A DNA stretch of 64,000 bases from an uncultured Sutterella sp. (GCA_905194315.1 CAJJRX010000001.1:83150-147149); one strand, 5' to 3'. Positions 18,252 through 27,183 are shown, counted from the stretch's first letter. Notes: generated by a model not told the origin, from the letters alone. Numbers and translations are program-made.

Positions 18252-18329
18252 TGGCAGGGGTAGAAGGATTCGAACCTTCGAATGTCGGAATCAAAATCCG
18301 ATGCCTTAGGCCAGCTTGGCGATACCCCT
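18252..18329 (-). tRNA. tRNA-Gln (anticodon UUG), CCA encoded
   Basis: Read on the minus strand, 78 bases fold as a cloverleaf. The acceptor stem is AGGGGTA/TACCCCT, the D stem GCC/GGC, the anticodon stem TCGGA/TCCGA around the loop TTTTGAT (anticodon TTG), and the T stem GAAGG/CCTTC with loop TTCGAAT. The discriminator is G73 and CCA is genomically encoded. The first pair is A1-U72, where E. coli tRNA-Gln has U1-A72; both are weak pairs. Its 5' end lies only 9 bp after the ispE stop, so it is probably cut from an ispE-containing transcript. Confidence 0.96.
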
Positions 18330-18338
18330 CTCCTTACT

Positions 18339-19229
18339 TTATTCTTCGAGCCAATGCGCCAGAGGATGCTCCGGCAAAGACTCTGAAATAAACCCGATCC
18401 AGTGGGCAGGCAAACCTGTGAAGAGAATTTCTGACACTGACTCTTCAAAGGGAGGAATAATGCCGAACACGGCACTGCCTGATCCGGTCATGCGGGGCTC
18501 TGTAAACGGTTTAAGCCGCTGCAGGGCAGTCGCAATCTCAGGTTCCAAAGACACGGCAACGGGCTGCAGGTCGTTATGACCGTACAGTCTGGGCCAAAAA
18601 TGATCCACCGAATCTTTGAAGCACTGTATTTTGCTGGATTCAGTATCTCTTGTCAAGGCAGGAGAGGAAAAAATTTTCCCTGTAGAAACGGACTGTCCGG
18701 GCCATATAACGGCATATCTGGCGGGGGGAATTCCGACCGGTGTGAGGATTTCTCCGATCCCCTGAACAAAGGCCGGACGGCCGAAAATAAAAAACGGAAC
18801 ATCGGCCCCGAGCGTTTCCCCCAGGTCGATGAGCTCGGATCTGCTGAGCCTCAGACCGAAAAGCCGGTTCAGCCCGATCAGGGTGGTCGCGGCATCAGAG
18901 CTTCCGCCACCTAAACCAGCCCCGCTCGGGATCGTTTTCTTTAATGTGATCCTGACGCCGGTTTTTACACCGAAACGTTCTTTGAGCAGTCTGGCGGCGC
19001 GCACACACAGATCCCCTTCGAGATCGCCCACAATGTCTCCGTCGCGCTCGATCACATCCTCATTGAGCAGCGTCAGGTCGATAGTGTCGGCCCGGTCAAT
19101 CAGAATAAACACGCTCTCGAGCAGATGTTTGCCGTCAGGACGGCGTCCGATGACGTGCAGGAACAGATTGATTTTGGCCGGGGCGGGCAGCCCCTTGAGC
19201 GAGGCGGTGGTCTGAGGGAGGGTGGGCAT
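18339..19229 (-). CDS. ispE: 4-diphosphocytidyl-2-C-methyl-D-erythritol kinase
   Basis: IspE is the GHMP kinase that phosphorylates CDP-methylerythritol in the MEP isoprenoid pathway. The N-terminal PAKINLFLHV and the GHMP ATP-binding motif IPSGAGLGGGSSDAA are clear. The C-terminal MTGSGSAVFG motif is also kept. At 296 residues the length is normal. The start lies 5 bp after lolB, giving a TPR-lolB-ispE-tRNA-prs run. Confidence 0.96.
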   Translation of the reverse strand: MPTLPQTTASLKGLPAPAKINLFLHVIGRRPDGKHLLESVFILIDRADTIDLTLLNEDVIERDGDIVGDLEGDLCVRAARLLKERFGVKTGVRITLKKTIPSGAGLGGGSSDAATTLIGLNRLFGLRLSRSELIDLGETLGADVPFFIFGRPAFVQGIGEILTPVGIPPARYAVIWPGQSVSTGKIFSSPALTRDTESSKIQCFKDSVDHFWPRLYGHNDLQPVAVSLEPEIATALQRLKPFTEPRMTGSGSAVFGIIPPFEESVSEILFTGLPAHWIGFISESLPEHPLAHWLEE

Positions 19230-19234
19230 ATGAA

Positions 19235-19732
19235 TCAGTCCGCAACGATAGAAAGCGATTTCACATTATTCGGAAAGAGCGGCGTGATGGTGAGGGTTTT
19301 CACGCGGCCGTCTTCATGGCGCGCGCGGACGCGTGCCTGCCACTGTGTCACCCCGGCGGGCATAGTGCCGTCTCTGAGCAGACTGCCGAGCGCCTCAACG
19401 GGGATGTCAAACCCGATCAGCTCCTCCAGAAGCGTGCCGGCAGACGGGCGGCATGTGGTTTCGCCGCTGCTGCGGGTAAGGCATGTTTCGCGCGCCGTGA
19501 CCTCGATGCGTGCCAGTACGCCGTTGAGCGGCGTGAGGAGGTCAAGCTGTCTGAGGCCGGTGCTTTCCCGGTAAAGGAAACGACCGTTTTCGGCTCTGAG
19601 TTTCTCCCCGTCAAAGAAATTCACCGCAAAGCGGCCGCCCTGCTGGTAGGCGGACTGATCAGGGGTTGTACACCCGGCGGCCAGAAGGCCCAGTATGGCA
19701 ACAGTGCAAAGTCGGAGAGAAAGACGCATCAT
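19235..19732 (-). CDS. lolB: Outer-membrane lipoprotein LolB-like
   Basis: LolB accepts lipoproteins from LolA and inserts them in the outer membrane. The 165-residue product has a type II signal peptide with lipobox LAAGC (acylated Cys21) and Thr at +2, consistent with outer-membrane targeting. Position between a TPR gene and ispE is the usual betaproteobacterial place of lolB. It is shorter than E. coli LolB (about 207), and sequence similarity is weak by eye, so the call rests partly on context. Confidence 0.78.
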   Translation of the reverse strand: MMRLSLRLCTVAILGLLAAGCTTPDQSAYQQGGRFAVNFFDGEKLRAENGRFLYRESTGLRQLDLLTPLNGVLARIEVTARETCLTRSSGETTCRPSAGTLLEELIGFDIPVEALGSLLRDGTMPAGVTQWQARVRARHEDGRVKTLTITPLFPNNVKSLSIVAD

Positions 19733-19735
19733 AAA

Positions 19736-21484
19736 TTACGGTGTCAGCTGAAGTCGTTTACCAATATCAAGGATTGTACTGTCATCGGGAAGACGGCGTT
19801 TTAACTCGGTATACACCGCCTGCGCCTCTTTCGGGCGGCCGGAGGCGACAAGAATTTCAACCATGTGCACCACCACTTCCCGGTGAAACGGCCCTCTCAT
19901 GGCGGCGAGCGCAAAGTAGTAGGCCTGCTCGTAGCGTTTTTCCTTGAAGCACAGCCAGGCCATACTGTCGAGAACATGCCAGTCAAGCGGACGCTGACGG
20001 TATGCGTTCTCAATCAGACGTCGTGCCTCCGAGAGCCGTGTGTCGGCCAGCACGTAGTGGTAGCCGAGTCCGTTGCAGGCGAAGGGATTGTCCGGGTTGA
20101 TGGCGAGGATCCGCCGCAGGGTGGCCTCATAGTCTCTGGGCTGGTTCTGCTGCTGATAGATAAGCGCAAGGTGATAGAGCAGATCCTCGTTGTCAGGCGA
20201 TTCGCGCAGCAGTCCCTGCAGAATGCGTATGGCCTTGTCGACCTGTTCACTCTTGATCAGCGTTTCAATGCGCGCATTAAAGTAGACCCGCTTGTTGGCC
20301 GGATCGGCTTCGATGGCGTTGAGCAGGACCTGTTCGGCATTGTCGGGTTTGCCGGCCTTGAGCCAGGCGGCCGTTTCACGAATGCGGATGTCGGCGGCAT
20401 TCTCTTTCGGGTGGTAGCGCTCAAGCGCCTGTGCCTCGGCGGCGTACTCGCCGAGCTGATCATAAATGAGTGCGAGCTCGAGCCACACATCATCTGTGGC
20501 CCACTCGTGCTGCGGGTTCTTCACGCGTCCTGCCGCAATATAGCGGTTGAAAAGCTCTCTGGCGAATTTGAGGTCTTTTGCCTCAATGGCGAGCTGACCG
20601 GCATTGAACAGCACCATCGGACTGTCAGGCTCAAGCCGAACGGCCTCCCGGGTTTCCTGCAGTGCGAGATCGGTGTGTCCGAAGCGGGCGAGAATCTTGC
20701 CGTGCATCAGCCGGGCGACAGTGGAGTTGGGATTGGCAACAATCACCGTTTCCAGAATACGCTGACTTTTCTCAGGCATGACCGACCAGCAGATGTCGGC
20801 AGCGGTGGTCGCGAAATCCTCATGCTCGGCAAACCAGTGCGTGTAGCGCGGGCGGAAAACGAGGCCGTTCCCGGGCAGTACGGAAAGAGCGGCCCGGCAG
20901 GCCTCCTTATCTTCACCGATCCGCTTTTTGTAGACAGCCTTGGCGATCACCACGTCGGGAGTGGAGACAAAGCGGTCCCAGAACGGTTCGAGATAGGACT
21001 CGAGCCACTGAAGATCATAATTCTCTTTGCTAAGATTGCGGGTCAGTGTTGCAATGAAGGCGGCGGCGTTTTCACCGAGTTTTTCGACACGCTCATCGAG
21101 CAGGCGCTGCACTTCGGCACCGTTCTGTCGGGAGATGGCATTGGTGAGCAGTGCATCATTTGCGGCCTGTGCAGACGGGTCGAGTGTCGACCAGATTCTG
21201 GAGGCTTCCACAATCTGGTTGCCGGAATGGGTTCTCACGGCAGCAGTCCACGCCAGCTCTGCCACGCTCGTGTTGTTCAGCTTCTCGGCAGCGCTTTTGA
21301 GCAGCTCGTAAGCAAGCTGGTGATCCCCGGCGCCGAGCGCCAGGTTGCCAAGCAGGAGTTCGTAAAGCGTTTGCCCGGGCTCTGCCATCAGGGCGGCAGA
21401 GTCCTCTTCCTGCGAGAACACTTCAGCGGTTGTGCCAAGCCAGAATAGCAGCACGGTGGCTAAGTATGTAAAGGGGCGCGACAT
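19736..21484 (-). CDS. Exported tetratricopeptide-repeat protein
   Basis: A 582-residue protein with an N-terminal signal-like hydrophobic segment (TYLATVLLFWLGTTAEVFS). Many TPR-type helical repeats follow, for example NSTVARLMHGKILARFGHTD and VYFNARIETLIKSEQVDKA. TPR arrays mediate protein-protein contacts, and this family regularly precedes lolB in Burkholderiales, where it is thought to act in the envelope. The ATG at 21484 (MSRPF) is preferred over the GTG at 21493 because a GGA lies 4 bases upstream. Four bases separate it from lolB. Specific partners are unknown. Confidence 0.8.
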   Translation of the reverse strand: MSRPFTYLATVLLFWLGTTAEVFSQEEDSAALMAEPGQTLYELLLGNLALGAGDHQLAYELLKSAAEKLNNTSVAELAWTAAVRTHSGNQIVEASRIWSTLDPSAQAANDALLTNAISRQNGAEVQRLLDERVEKLGENAAAFIATLTRNLSKENYDLQWLESYLEPFWDRFVSTPDVVIAKAVYKKRIGEDKEACRAALSVLPGNGLVFRPRYTHWFAEHEDFATTAADICWSVMPEKSQRILETVIVANPNSTVARLMHGKILARFGHTDLALQETREAVRLEPDSPMVLFNAGQLAIEAKDLKFARELFNRYIAAGRVKNPQHEWATDDVWLELALIYDQLGEYAAEAQALERYHPKENAADIRIRETAAWLKAGKPDNAEQVLLNAIEADPANKRVYFNARIETLIKSEQVDKAIRILQGLLRESPDNEDLLYHLALIYQQQNQPRDYEATLRRILAINPDNPFACNGLGYHYVLADTRLSEARRLIENAYRQRPLDWHVLDSMAWLCFKEKRYEQAYYFALAAMRGPFHREVVVHMVEILVASGRPKEAQAVYTELKRRLPDDSTILDIGKRLQLTP

Positions 21485-21582
21485 AAAGTCCACAAATGGG
21501 AATGCGATAAGGCGTTATTCTAACGAATGCAATTCACGATAACAGATAAGTGGGTCAGGATATAGAACTAAGGAGCGCAGGA

Positions 21583-22659
21583 ATGCAAGCAAATGTTGAG
21601 CGTGGACAAGCGTTTGAGCGCTTTACGTACCAGCTGCTGGAGTGGCATAAAAGCAACGGGCGCCATCAGCTTCCGTGGCAGAAAACGGATAACTGGTATA
21701 CACGGCTGCTTTCCGAGGTGATGCTTCAGCAGACGCAGGTGGCCACAGTGATTCCGTATTTCGAGCGCTTCATTGCACACTATCCTGATGCTCAGTCGCT
21801 CGCGGCCGCTCCCGATGAGGAGGTGATGGCGCTCTGGGCCGGACTCGGTTACTACTCGCGCTGCAGAAATCTGCTGCGGGCTGTTCGCGAAATCGTGTTT
21901 GAACGTCATTCAGAGGTGCCTTCGAGTGCGGCTGAGTGGGCGCAACTGCCCGGCGTCGGCCTGTCGACTGCCGGGGCAATCGCCTCCTTCGTCACATCGG
22001 AAAGAGCGGTCATGTGTGACGGGAATGCAAAACGCTCTCTGTCGCGTGTGTTCGGCGTTGAAGGCTACCCCGGGGAGAAGACTTTTGAGAGCACACTCTG
22101 GGAGATTGCCGGACAGCTGCTGCCGGAGTCTGCTGATATGCCGGCCTATACGCAGGCGCTGATGGACTTTGGTGCGCTTCTCTGCAAACGCAAACCGCTG
22201 TGTGAGCGCTGCCCCATGAGCGAATTCTGTTTTGCCTTCCGGTGTGGCCGTACAGCGGAGATTCCCGGCAGAAAACCCCGGCGGGAGAGACCGGTCCGGT
22301 ATGCCACCGCCCGCTTTATGTTCTCCGCAGACAGTGTCTGGCTGCAGAAGCGCTCGGAAAAAGGCGTCTGGAAGGATCTGTGGGTGCCGGCTTTTTCAGA
22401 CTTTACGCTGCAGGACGCAGAGGAGGGACCCCGTACAGGTGTCGCTTCAGAGGACGTTCTCAGTGAGACCCGCTGGGCGGACTTTGTCCATGACTTCACC
22501 CACTTCCGCCTTATCGTGCATCCGGTGCTGGTTGAACTGCGTGCCGGGGCTGTGCCTGAGGGCATGACGGCGGTGTCGCTTGATGCGCCGTGGCCTGCAC
22601 TGCCAGCGCCCGTTAAGACCCTGCTGACTCAGATGAGTCTCTGGCGGAATCAGCGTTAA
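21583..22659 (+). CDS. mutY: A/G-specific adenine DNA glycosylase MutY
   Basis: MutY removes adenine mispaired with 8-oxoguanine. The catalytic Glu lies in SEVMLQQTQV, the catalytic Asp in CDGNAKRSLSRV, and a HhH motif (LPGVGLSTAGAIAS) is present. A C-terminal NUDIX-like domain follows (about 225-358). The Fe-S loop reads C-X5-C-X2-C-X5-C, where C-X6-C-X2-C-X5-C is usual. The ATG at 21583 has AGGAG seven bases upstream, so I prefer it to a GTG at 21550. The stop overlaps the convergent rapZ stop by four bases. Confidence 0.95.
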   Translation: MQANVERGQAFERFTYQLLEWHKSNGRHQLPWQKTDNWYTRLLSEVMLQQTQVATVIPYFERFIAHYPDAQSLAAAPDEEVMALWAGLGYYSRCRNLLRAVREIVFERHSEVPSSAAEWAQLPGVGLSTAGAIASFVTSERAVMCDGNAKRSLSRVFGVEGYPGEKTFESTLWEIAGQLLPESADMPAYTQALMDFGALLCKRKPLCERCPMSEFCFAFRCGRTAEIPGRKPRRERPVRYATARFMFSADSVWLQKRSEKGVWKDLWVPAFSDFTLQDAEEGPRTGVASEDVLSETRWADFVHDFTHFRLIVHPVLVELRAGAVPEGMTAVSLDAPWPALPAPVKTLLTQMSLWRNQR

Positions 22660-23552
22660 AGCGTCTGTACAGCCTGCAGCGGGTTGAGCAGTTCACGCTG
22701 CTCAACAATCCGGTGCCGCACAATAGTCGGATATTCCTTTTCAAAGGCATGGGCGAGAGTCTGTGCAACGTATACCGAGCGGTGCTGCCCGCCGGTGCAT
22801 CCGATTGCAATGGTCAGGTAGTGGCGGTTCTGCTGCAGATAGGCAGGCAGCCACCGGGCAAGAAAGTCTCTGATGTCGGAAATCATCGCAGTCACCTGCG
22901 GCTTGCCCTGCATGAACTGCACAATCGGTTCGTCAATGCCGGTGAGCGGTCGCAGTGCCGGATCATAGTACGGGTTGGGCAGACAGCGGACATCAAAGAC
23001 CAGGTCAGCTGCAATGGGAATCCCGTGTTTGAAGGCAAAGGACTCGAAGGTGAGCGTCATTTCCGCATGAGGCTGACCGACAAACTGCTGAACCCATTTG
23101 CGCAGCTGCGCCGGCAGCAGATTCGTGGTGTCAATGGAAGAGGCAAACTCCGTGATGGGGGCGAGCAGATCACGCTCGGTCTGAATAGCCTCCTGCAGGG
23201 AGAGCATCTGATCGTGTTTCTTTGCGCGGGTGCAGAGCGGATGACGCCGGCGGGTTTCCGAAAAACGCTTCACCAGCTCTTCCTGACTGGCGGTGAGAAA
23301 GAGCACCCGGACATCAACCCCTCCGGTTTTCAGAGTCTCCAGCGCACTGAGCGCATGGTCAAAGGTTGCCTGACTGCGTGCGTCAATGGCGACCGCCACA
23401 GTCTCTGTCCCGGCCTGTGCCAGGCGTGTGACAACGGGAATGAGAAAATCAGCCGGCAGGTTATCGATACAGTAGTAGCCACAATCCTCGAGCTGTCGGA
23501 TCACGATGGATTTTCCAGCACCGGACATTCCGGTCACGAGTGTGAGTTGCAT
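22656..23552 (-). CDS. rapZ: RNase adapter protein RapZ
   Basis: RapZ is a P-loop protein. In E. coli it senses glucosamine-6-phosphate and guides RNase E to the small RNA GlmZ. The Walker A GMSGAGKS, the DNLP motif and the C-terminal CTGGQHRSVY motif identify it. At 298 residues it is slightly longer than the E. coli protein, with extra residues near 125-150. It ends the leftward lpt-rpoN-ptsN-rapZ cluster. Whether GlmZ-like RNAs exist in this host is unknown. Confidence 0.95.
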   Translation of the reverse strand: MQLTLVTGMSGAGKSIVIRQLEDCGYYCIDNLPADFLIPVVTRLAQAGTETVAVAIDARSQATFDHALSALETLKTGGVDVRVLFLTASQEELVKRFSETRRRHPLCTRAKKHDQMLSLQEAIQTERDLLAPITEFASSIDTTNLLPAQLRKWVQQFVGQPHAEMTLTFESFAFKHGIPIAADLVFDVRCLPNPYYDPALRPLTGIDEPIVQFMQGKPQVTAMISDIRDFLARWLPAYLQQNRHYLTIAIGCTGGQHRSVYVAQTLAHAFEKEYPTIVRHRIVEQRELLNPLQAVQTL

Positions 23553-23575
23553 CTCTGATTTCCTCCCGGTCGATT

Positions 23576-24088
23576 TTATTCTGTGTGCTCTTCTTGCGCC
23601 TGAAGCTGCTCAAATTCGCTTGCCAGTTCAGGTGGCGCCTGCCACCCGGCGATGGTTTCACAGACATTGAGCGGGGTATCACAGACAGTAAGCTTCTGGC
23701 GCATCTCCTTGTCTTCGAGCAGAAGACGGATTTCCTTCATGAGCAGTTTGTACTGTTCACGGTTGTTCTCAGGGATGAGAACAAAGAAAAAGAGCTGCAC
23801 AGGTTTGCCGTCCGGTGCGTCGAGAGCAAGCGCGGTTTTGGTGCGAACAAAGCAGACCGCGGGCTTTTCGAGCTCCTCGAGCCGTCCATGCGGAATCGCC
23901 GTACCGCGTCCGAGGCAGGTACAGCCGAGTTTTTCCCGGGCGATCAGTGCTTCAAAAGCGTCAGTGTGAGGGATCCCATGTGCACTTTCAAAGAGCAGTG
24001 AGGCTTCTTCGAAAAGGCGCTTGCGGCTGACAACTTCCTGGTCCAGCAGCACTGTGCCGAGATTGATGAGTGATGATATAAGAGTCAT
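23576..24088 (-). CDS. ptsN: Nitrogen-PTS EIIA component PtsN
   Basis: A PTS EIIA of the fructose/nitrogen type; phosphorylation state links nitrogen and carbon status to regulators. The phospho-acceptor is His67 in GTAIPHGRL. The 170-residue length is typical. It sits between rpoN and rapZ. Neither hpf nor hprK, common neighbours in relatives, is present here. Confidence 0.93.
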   Translation of the reverse strand: MTLISSLINLGTVLLDQEVVSRKRLFEEASLLFESAHGIPHTDAFEALIAREKLGCTCLGRGTAIPHGRLEELEKPAVCFVRTKTALALDAPDGKPVQLFFFVLIPENNREQYKLLMKEIRLLLEDKEMRQKLTVCDTPLNVCETIAGWQAPPELASEFEQLQAQEEHTE

Positions 24089-24172
24089 GAAAAAGGGCTA
24101 AATCAGCTTACTCAGGTAAGACGGGAAAGATTCCCAAAGAGCAGTCTAACTGAAATTTAACTGATGTGCGAG

Positions 24173-25636
24173 TTAAGCACTCTGTTTGCGCATATAGGAT
24201 GCAGGTATCTGAAGCTGTTCGCGGTACTTGGTTACTGTCCGGCGGGAGACGTTAAACCCTCTTTCTTTGAGAGCCTTTTCAATTCTGGCATCCGAATACG
24301 GTTTGCCGGAAGGTTCAGCGGCCACGATTTCCGTGATGGCTTTCAGAACAGCAGCGGTTGTGGGGCTCTCATCGGCTCCGGTGTTTTCTGCTGCGGGCAG
24401 GGTTTTGGCCTGCTGCGCGAGCAGGTCTGAGAGTGCACGGGTGCCCGCTGGCGAGATGAAGTATTTTCCGGCAACAGTACGCGAGACCGTGGAGATGCTG
24501 ATTTCCAGTGCATCAGCGATGTCCTGCATTTTCAGCGGCAGCAGTGCGCTCTCGCCTTCGAGGAAGTAACGCTGCTGATGCCCGACCATGAAACGGGCTA
24601 CGCGCAGCAGTGTGTTCTGCCGCATTTCAAGACTGTAGAGCAGCGCAGAGGCTTCACTGAGGTAGCGCTGCCACATCTGCGGCGGCAGTTCTGCTCTGAT
24701 GCGTGCCTTCTGCTGTTCGGAAACCCAGCGGATCTGAGTGAGCGGATCGCTGACGGGGAATACAAGCGCCCGGCCGTCTTCAATTCGCACAACAAGTTCG
24801 GGTGTGATGAAGTCGGTCCGGGTGGCGGATTCCTCCTGCAGCGGGTAGGGTCGCAGGGAATGAACCAGTCCCTGTGCGAGTCGGAGCGCTTCTACTGTGA
24901 CGCCAAGTGTCCTGGCATTGCGGGCAGTGGCGCCTTTGGCGATATCCGCAAGCGGAAGCCGGATAAAGCGCATAGCTGTATCGAGCAGACTGGCGTCGAC
25001 CGGGCTGGTTCTGGTGGCATCCTCAAGCTGCCAGGTGAGACTCTGTGTAACGGAGTCTGCGCCCACCCCCGGTGCGCAGATGCGCCGGAGCGCTTTCTGA
25101 GCGGCCAGCCAGAGCGGCATCTCATCTGCTGCGTCCTCACCGACGGCGAGACCGTCCCTTTCAAGGACGGGCCAGTACTCGGTGGCAATGTGCTCGAGCG
25201 ACCCGCTCAGCAGGCCGCTGCCCGTTAGCTCATCGACCAGAATGCCGGCACGCAGCCGCACACTCTGTGTCAGGCGCAGACAGCGCAGTTCGGAAATAAG
25301 AGCGTCCTTAAAGGAGGGCGGCTGTGCGATACGCTCCATCCACGAGTCATCTGTCTCTGCGGAGGGAATATACTCAAAAGCCTGCTCAAGAGGGGTTTCG
25401 GCCTGTGGTGATGTGACGGACGGCTCGTCCGGAGATTCGGCAGCGGGGGCAGCGCTTCCGGCGGTGCTTACCGGGGAGCTGTCAACTTCAAGCAGCGGAT
25501 TGTCAGCAGCAAGAAAGCTCATATCCGTGAGGAGCTCGTTAAGGGGCATCTGCAGGAGCTCAAGCGAGGCCTGCTGCCTCACGGATAGGGTCTGAGTCTG
25601 AGTTTGTGTCTGAGAGAGAACAAACGCTGCTTTCAT
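24173..25636 (-). CDS. rpoN: RNA polymerase sigma-54 factor RpoN
   Basis: Sigma-54 recognises -24/-12 promoters and needs an enhancer-binding ATPase. The N-terminal Gln/Leu-rich activator region (residues 1-50), an acidic linker, the core-binding domain and the C-terminal RpoN box (SRRTVTKYRE) are present over 487 residues. It lies 11 bp downstream of lptB. A close match to the sigma-54 promoter consensus lies upstream of gltI in this same window. No bacterial enhancer-binding protein is encoded in the window. Confidence 0.96.
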   Translation of the reverse strand: MKAAFVLSQTQTQTQTLSVRQQASLELLQMPLNELLTDMSFLAADNPLLEVDSSPVSTAGSAAPAAESPDEPSVTSPQAETPLEQAFEYIPSAETDDSWMERIAQPPSFKDALISELRCLRLTQSVRLRAGILVDELTGSGLLSGSLEHIATEYWPVLERDGLAVGEDAADEMPLWLAAQKALRRICAPGVGADSVTQSLTWQLEDATRTSPVDASLLDTAMRFIRLPLADIAKGATARNARTLGVTVEALRLAQGLVHSLRPYPLQEESATRTDFITPELVVRIEDGRALVFPVSDPLTQIRWVSEQQKARIRAELPPQMWQRYLSEASALLYSLEMRQNTLLRVARFMVGHQQRYFLEGESALLPLKMQDIADALEISISTVSRTVAGKYFISPAGTRALSDLLAQQAKTLPAAENTGADESPTTAAVLKAITEIVAAEPSGKPYSDARIEKALKERGFNVSRRTVTKYREQLQIPASYMRKQSA

Positions 25637-25647
25637 AGGCAGAGGTG

Positions 25648-26412
25648 TTACATCCGGAAGTTTTCGCCCAGATAGAATGCGCGGACGTCCGGATTTTCAA
25701 TGATGTCCTTGGGTTCGCCCGAGGCAAGCACCTGACCCTCATTGATGATGTAGGCGTGATCACAGATTGCCAGCGTTTCACGAACGTTGTGGTCAGTGAT
25801 CAGTACGCCGATGTTGCGTTCGCGCAGGAAACGCACGATACGCTGAATTTCAATCACAGCAATCGGGTCAACCCCGGCAAACGGTTCATCGAGCAGAATA
25901 AAGCGCGGATTGGCGGCAAGCGCACGGGCGATTTCCGTACGGCGGCGTTCACCGCCCGAGAGCGAGAGTGCCATGTTGGTACGGATATGCTGAATCTGCA
26001 GCTCAGTGAGCAGGTTATCCAGACGCTTTTCAAGCTCTGCACCGCGAACGGGCTGCCCGTTCTCGTCTTTCTGCAGCTCAAGAATGGCGCGGATATTGTC
26101 TTCAACACTGAGTTTGCGGAACACACTGGCTTCCTGCGGCAGATACGAGACCCCCAGACGGGCGCGCTGGTAGATCGGCATGTGTGTGAGTTCCTGACCG
26201 TCAAGCTCGACCGTCCCCTCGTCTCCCACCACCAGGCCGACCACCATGTAGAACGTGGTCGTTTTACCGGCACCATTGGGGCCGAGAAGGCCGACGACTT
26301 CACCGGATCGGACGACCAGATCTACGCCCTTGACGACACGTCGGGAGCCATAGTGTTTTTTAAGACCGCGGGCCTGCAGGGTGTGCTGCCCGGTTTCACC
26401 GGCTGTGCTCAT
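25648..26412 (-). CDS. lptB: LPS export ABC transporter ATP-binding protein LptB
   Basis: LptB is the ATPase that drives LPS extraction by LptFG. Walker A GPNGAGKTT, the Q-loop YLPQEASVFRKL, signature LSGGERRR and Walker B ILLDEPFAGVDP are all intact over 254 residues. The start is 2 bp past the lptA stop. Confidence 0.97.
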   Translation of the reverse strand: MSTAGETGQHTLQARGLKKHYGSRRVVKGVDLVVRSGEVVGLLGPNGAGKTTTFYMVVGLVVGDEGTVELDGQELTHMPIYQRARLGVSYLPQEASVFRKLSVEDNIRAILELQKDENGQPVRGAELEKRLDNLLTELQIQHIRTNMALSLSGGERRRTEIARALAANPRFILLDEPFAGVDPIAVIEIQRIVRFLRERNIGVLITDHNVRETLAICDHAYIINEGQVLASGEPKDIIENPDVRAFYLGENFRM

Positions 26413-26414
26413 AA

Positions 26415-27017
26415 TCAGTTCTTTCCTTTGGGATCGGAGAGTTTGGTGGACGGCTGGAGATTCTGGCGTTTCGTCGAGGACTGCTTGTCATCGCCTTTTT
26501 TACGCGGTGCAATGATCGTAGTCACACGCTGGCGAGTGCCGTTGACAACAGCGCCGTTCACCTCGGAGAGTGCGTTACGCATATCGTAAGTGATCGTCTC
26601 CCCGCTGGTCATATCCTTCTGCACACCGTTTTCAGTGCGGCGCAGTTCAGACTGCCCGGAGAGCGTGACGCGGTCAGTCTCCTCATCGTAGATAATCTGT
26701 CTGGCTTTGGCATGGATCCACTCTTCGATTTTGGGATCCTTGTTATCGCGTTTCTGCTGGAAGGTTGCCAGAGAGCCGTCCAGAACAATGTGGCGGTACC
26801 CTTTCGGGGTGACAGAGAGGGTAAGCTTGGTGCCGGTAAAGCGGATGGACCCCTGATCGACGACAACGTTACCGCTGTAAATGGCGGTCTGCTTGACTTC
26901 GTCACCGTTGAACTGGTCGGCATGAATCTCAATGGGTTGGCTGCTGTCGGTTGAGAGAGCATGTGCACAGCCGGCACAGAGAAGCAGAGAAAGTCCAGTG
27001 GCAAGAAGCTTTTTCAT
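26415..27017 (-). CDS. lptA: LPS transport periplasmic protein LptA
   Basis: LptA forms the periplasmic beta-jellyroll bridge for LPS. I set the start at the ATG at 27017, where a signal peptide begins (MKKLLATGLSLLLCAGCAHA), giving 200 residues. The OstA-fold core contains PIEIHADQF and the repeated strand patterns, and the tail is basic. Unlike its neighbours it is preceded by a 237-bp gap, which holds a sigma-E-like promoter. An internal Cys in the signal region could in principle be read as a lipobox, but LptA family context favours signal peptidase I. Confidence 0.94.
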   Translation of the reverse strand: MKKLLATGLSLLLCAGCAHALSTDSSQPIEIHADQFNGDEVKQTAIYSGNVVVDQGSIRFTGTKLTLSVTPKGYRHIVLDGSLATFQQKRDNKDPKIEEWIHAKARQIIYDEETDRVTLSGQSELRRTENGVQKDMTSGETITYDMRNALSEVNGAVVNGTRQRVTTIIAPRKKGDDKQSSTKRQNLQPSTKLSDPKGKN

Positions 27018-27155
27018 AGTAAATACCGCGCGAAAATAAGGTATTGAGGGCAACACCCGGGGCTATAGCACCGGTTTAATAAACCGATCGGATCCGCGGT
27101 GGGGTAACACCGGAGGATCAGCCCGTATTTTAGGCGTTTTTCGGGTTGCTCGAAA

Positions 27156-27183
27156 TGAGATACCCGCCCCGGAGATGAGTTCC
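27156..27183 (-). promoter_or_regulatory. Sigma-E-like promoter upstream of lptA
   Basis: On the minus strand the -35 GGAACTC (27177-27183) and -10 TCTCA (27156-27160) are separated by 16 bases. The sigma-E consensus is GGAACTT-N16-TCTGA. Transcription would start about 130 bases upstream of lptA. In E. coli lptA also has a sigma-E promoter, which supports the reading. Confidence 0.6.
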
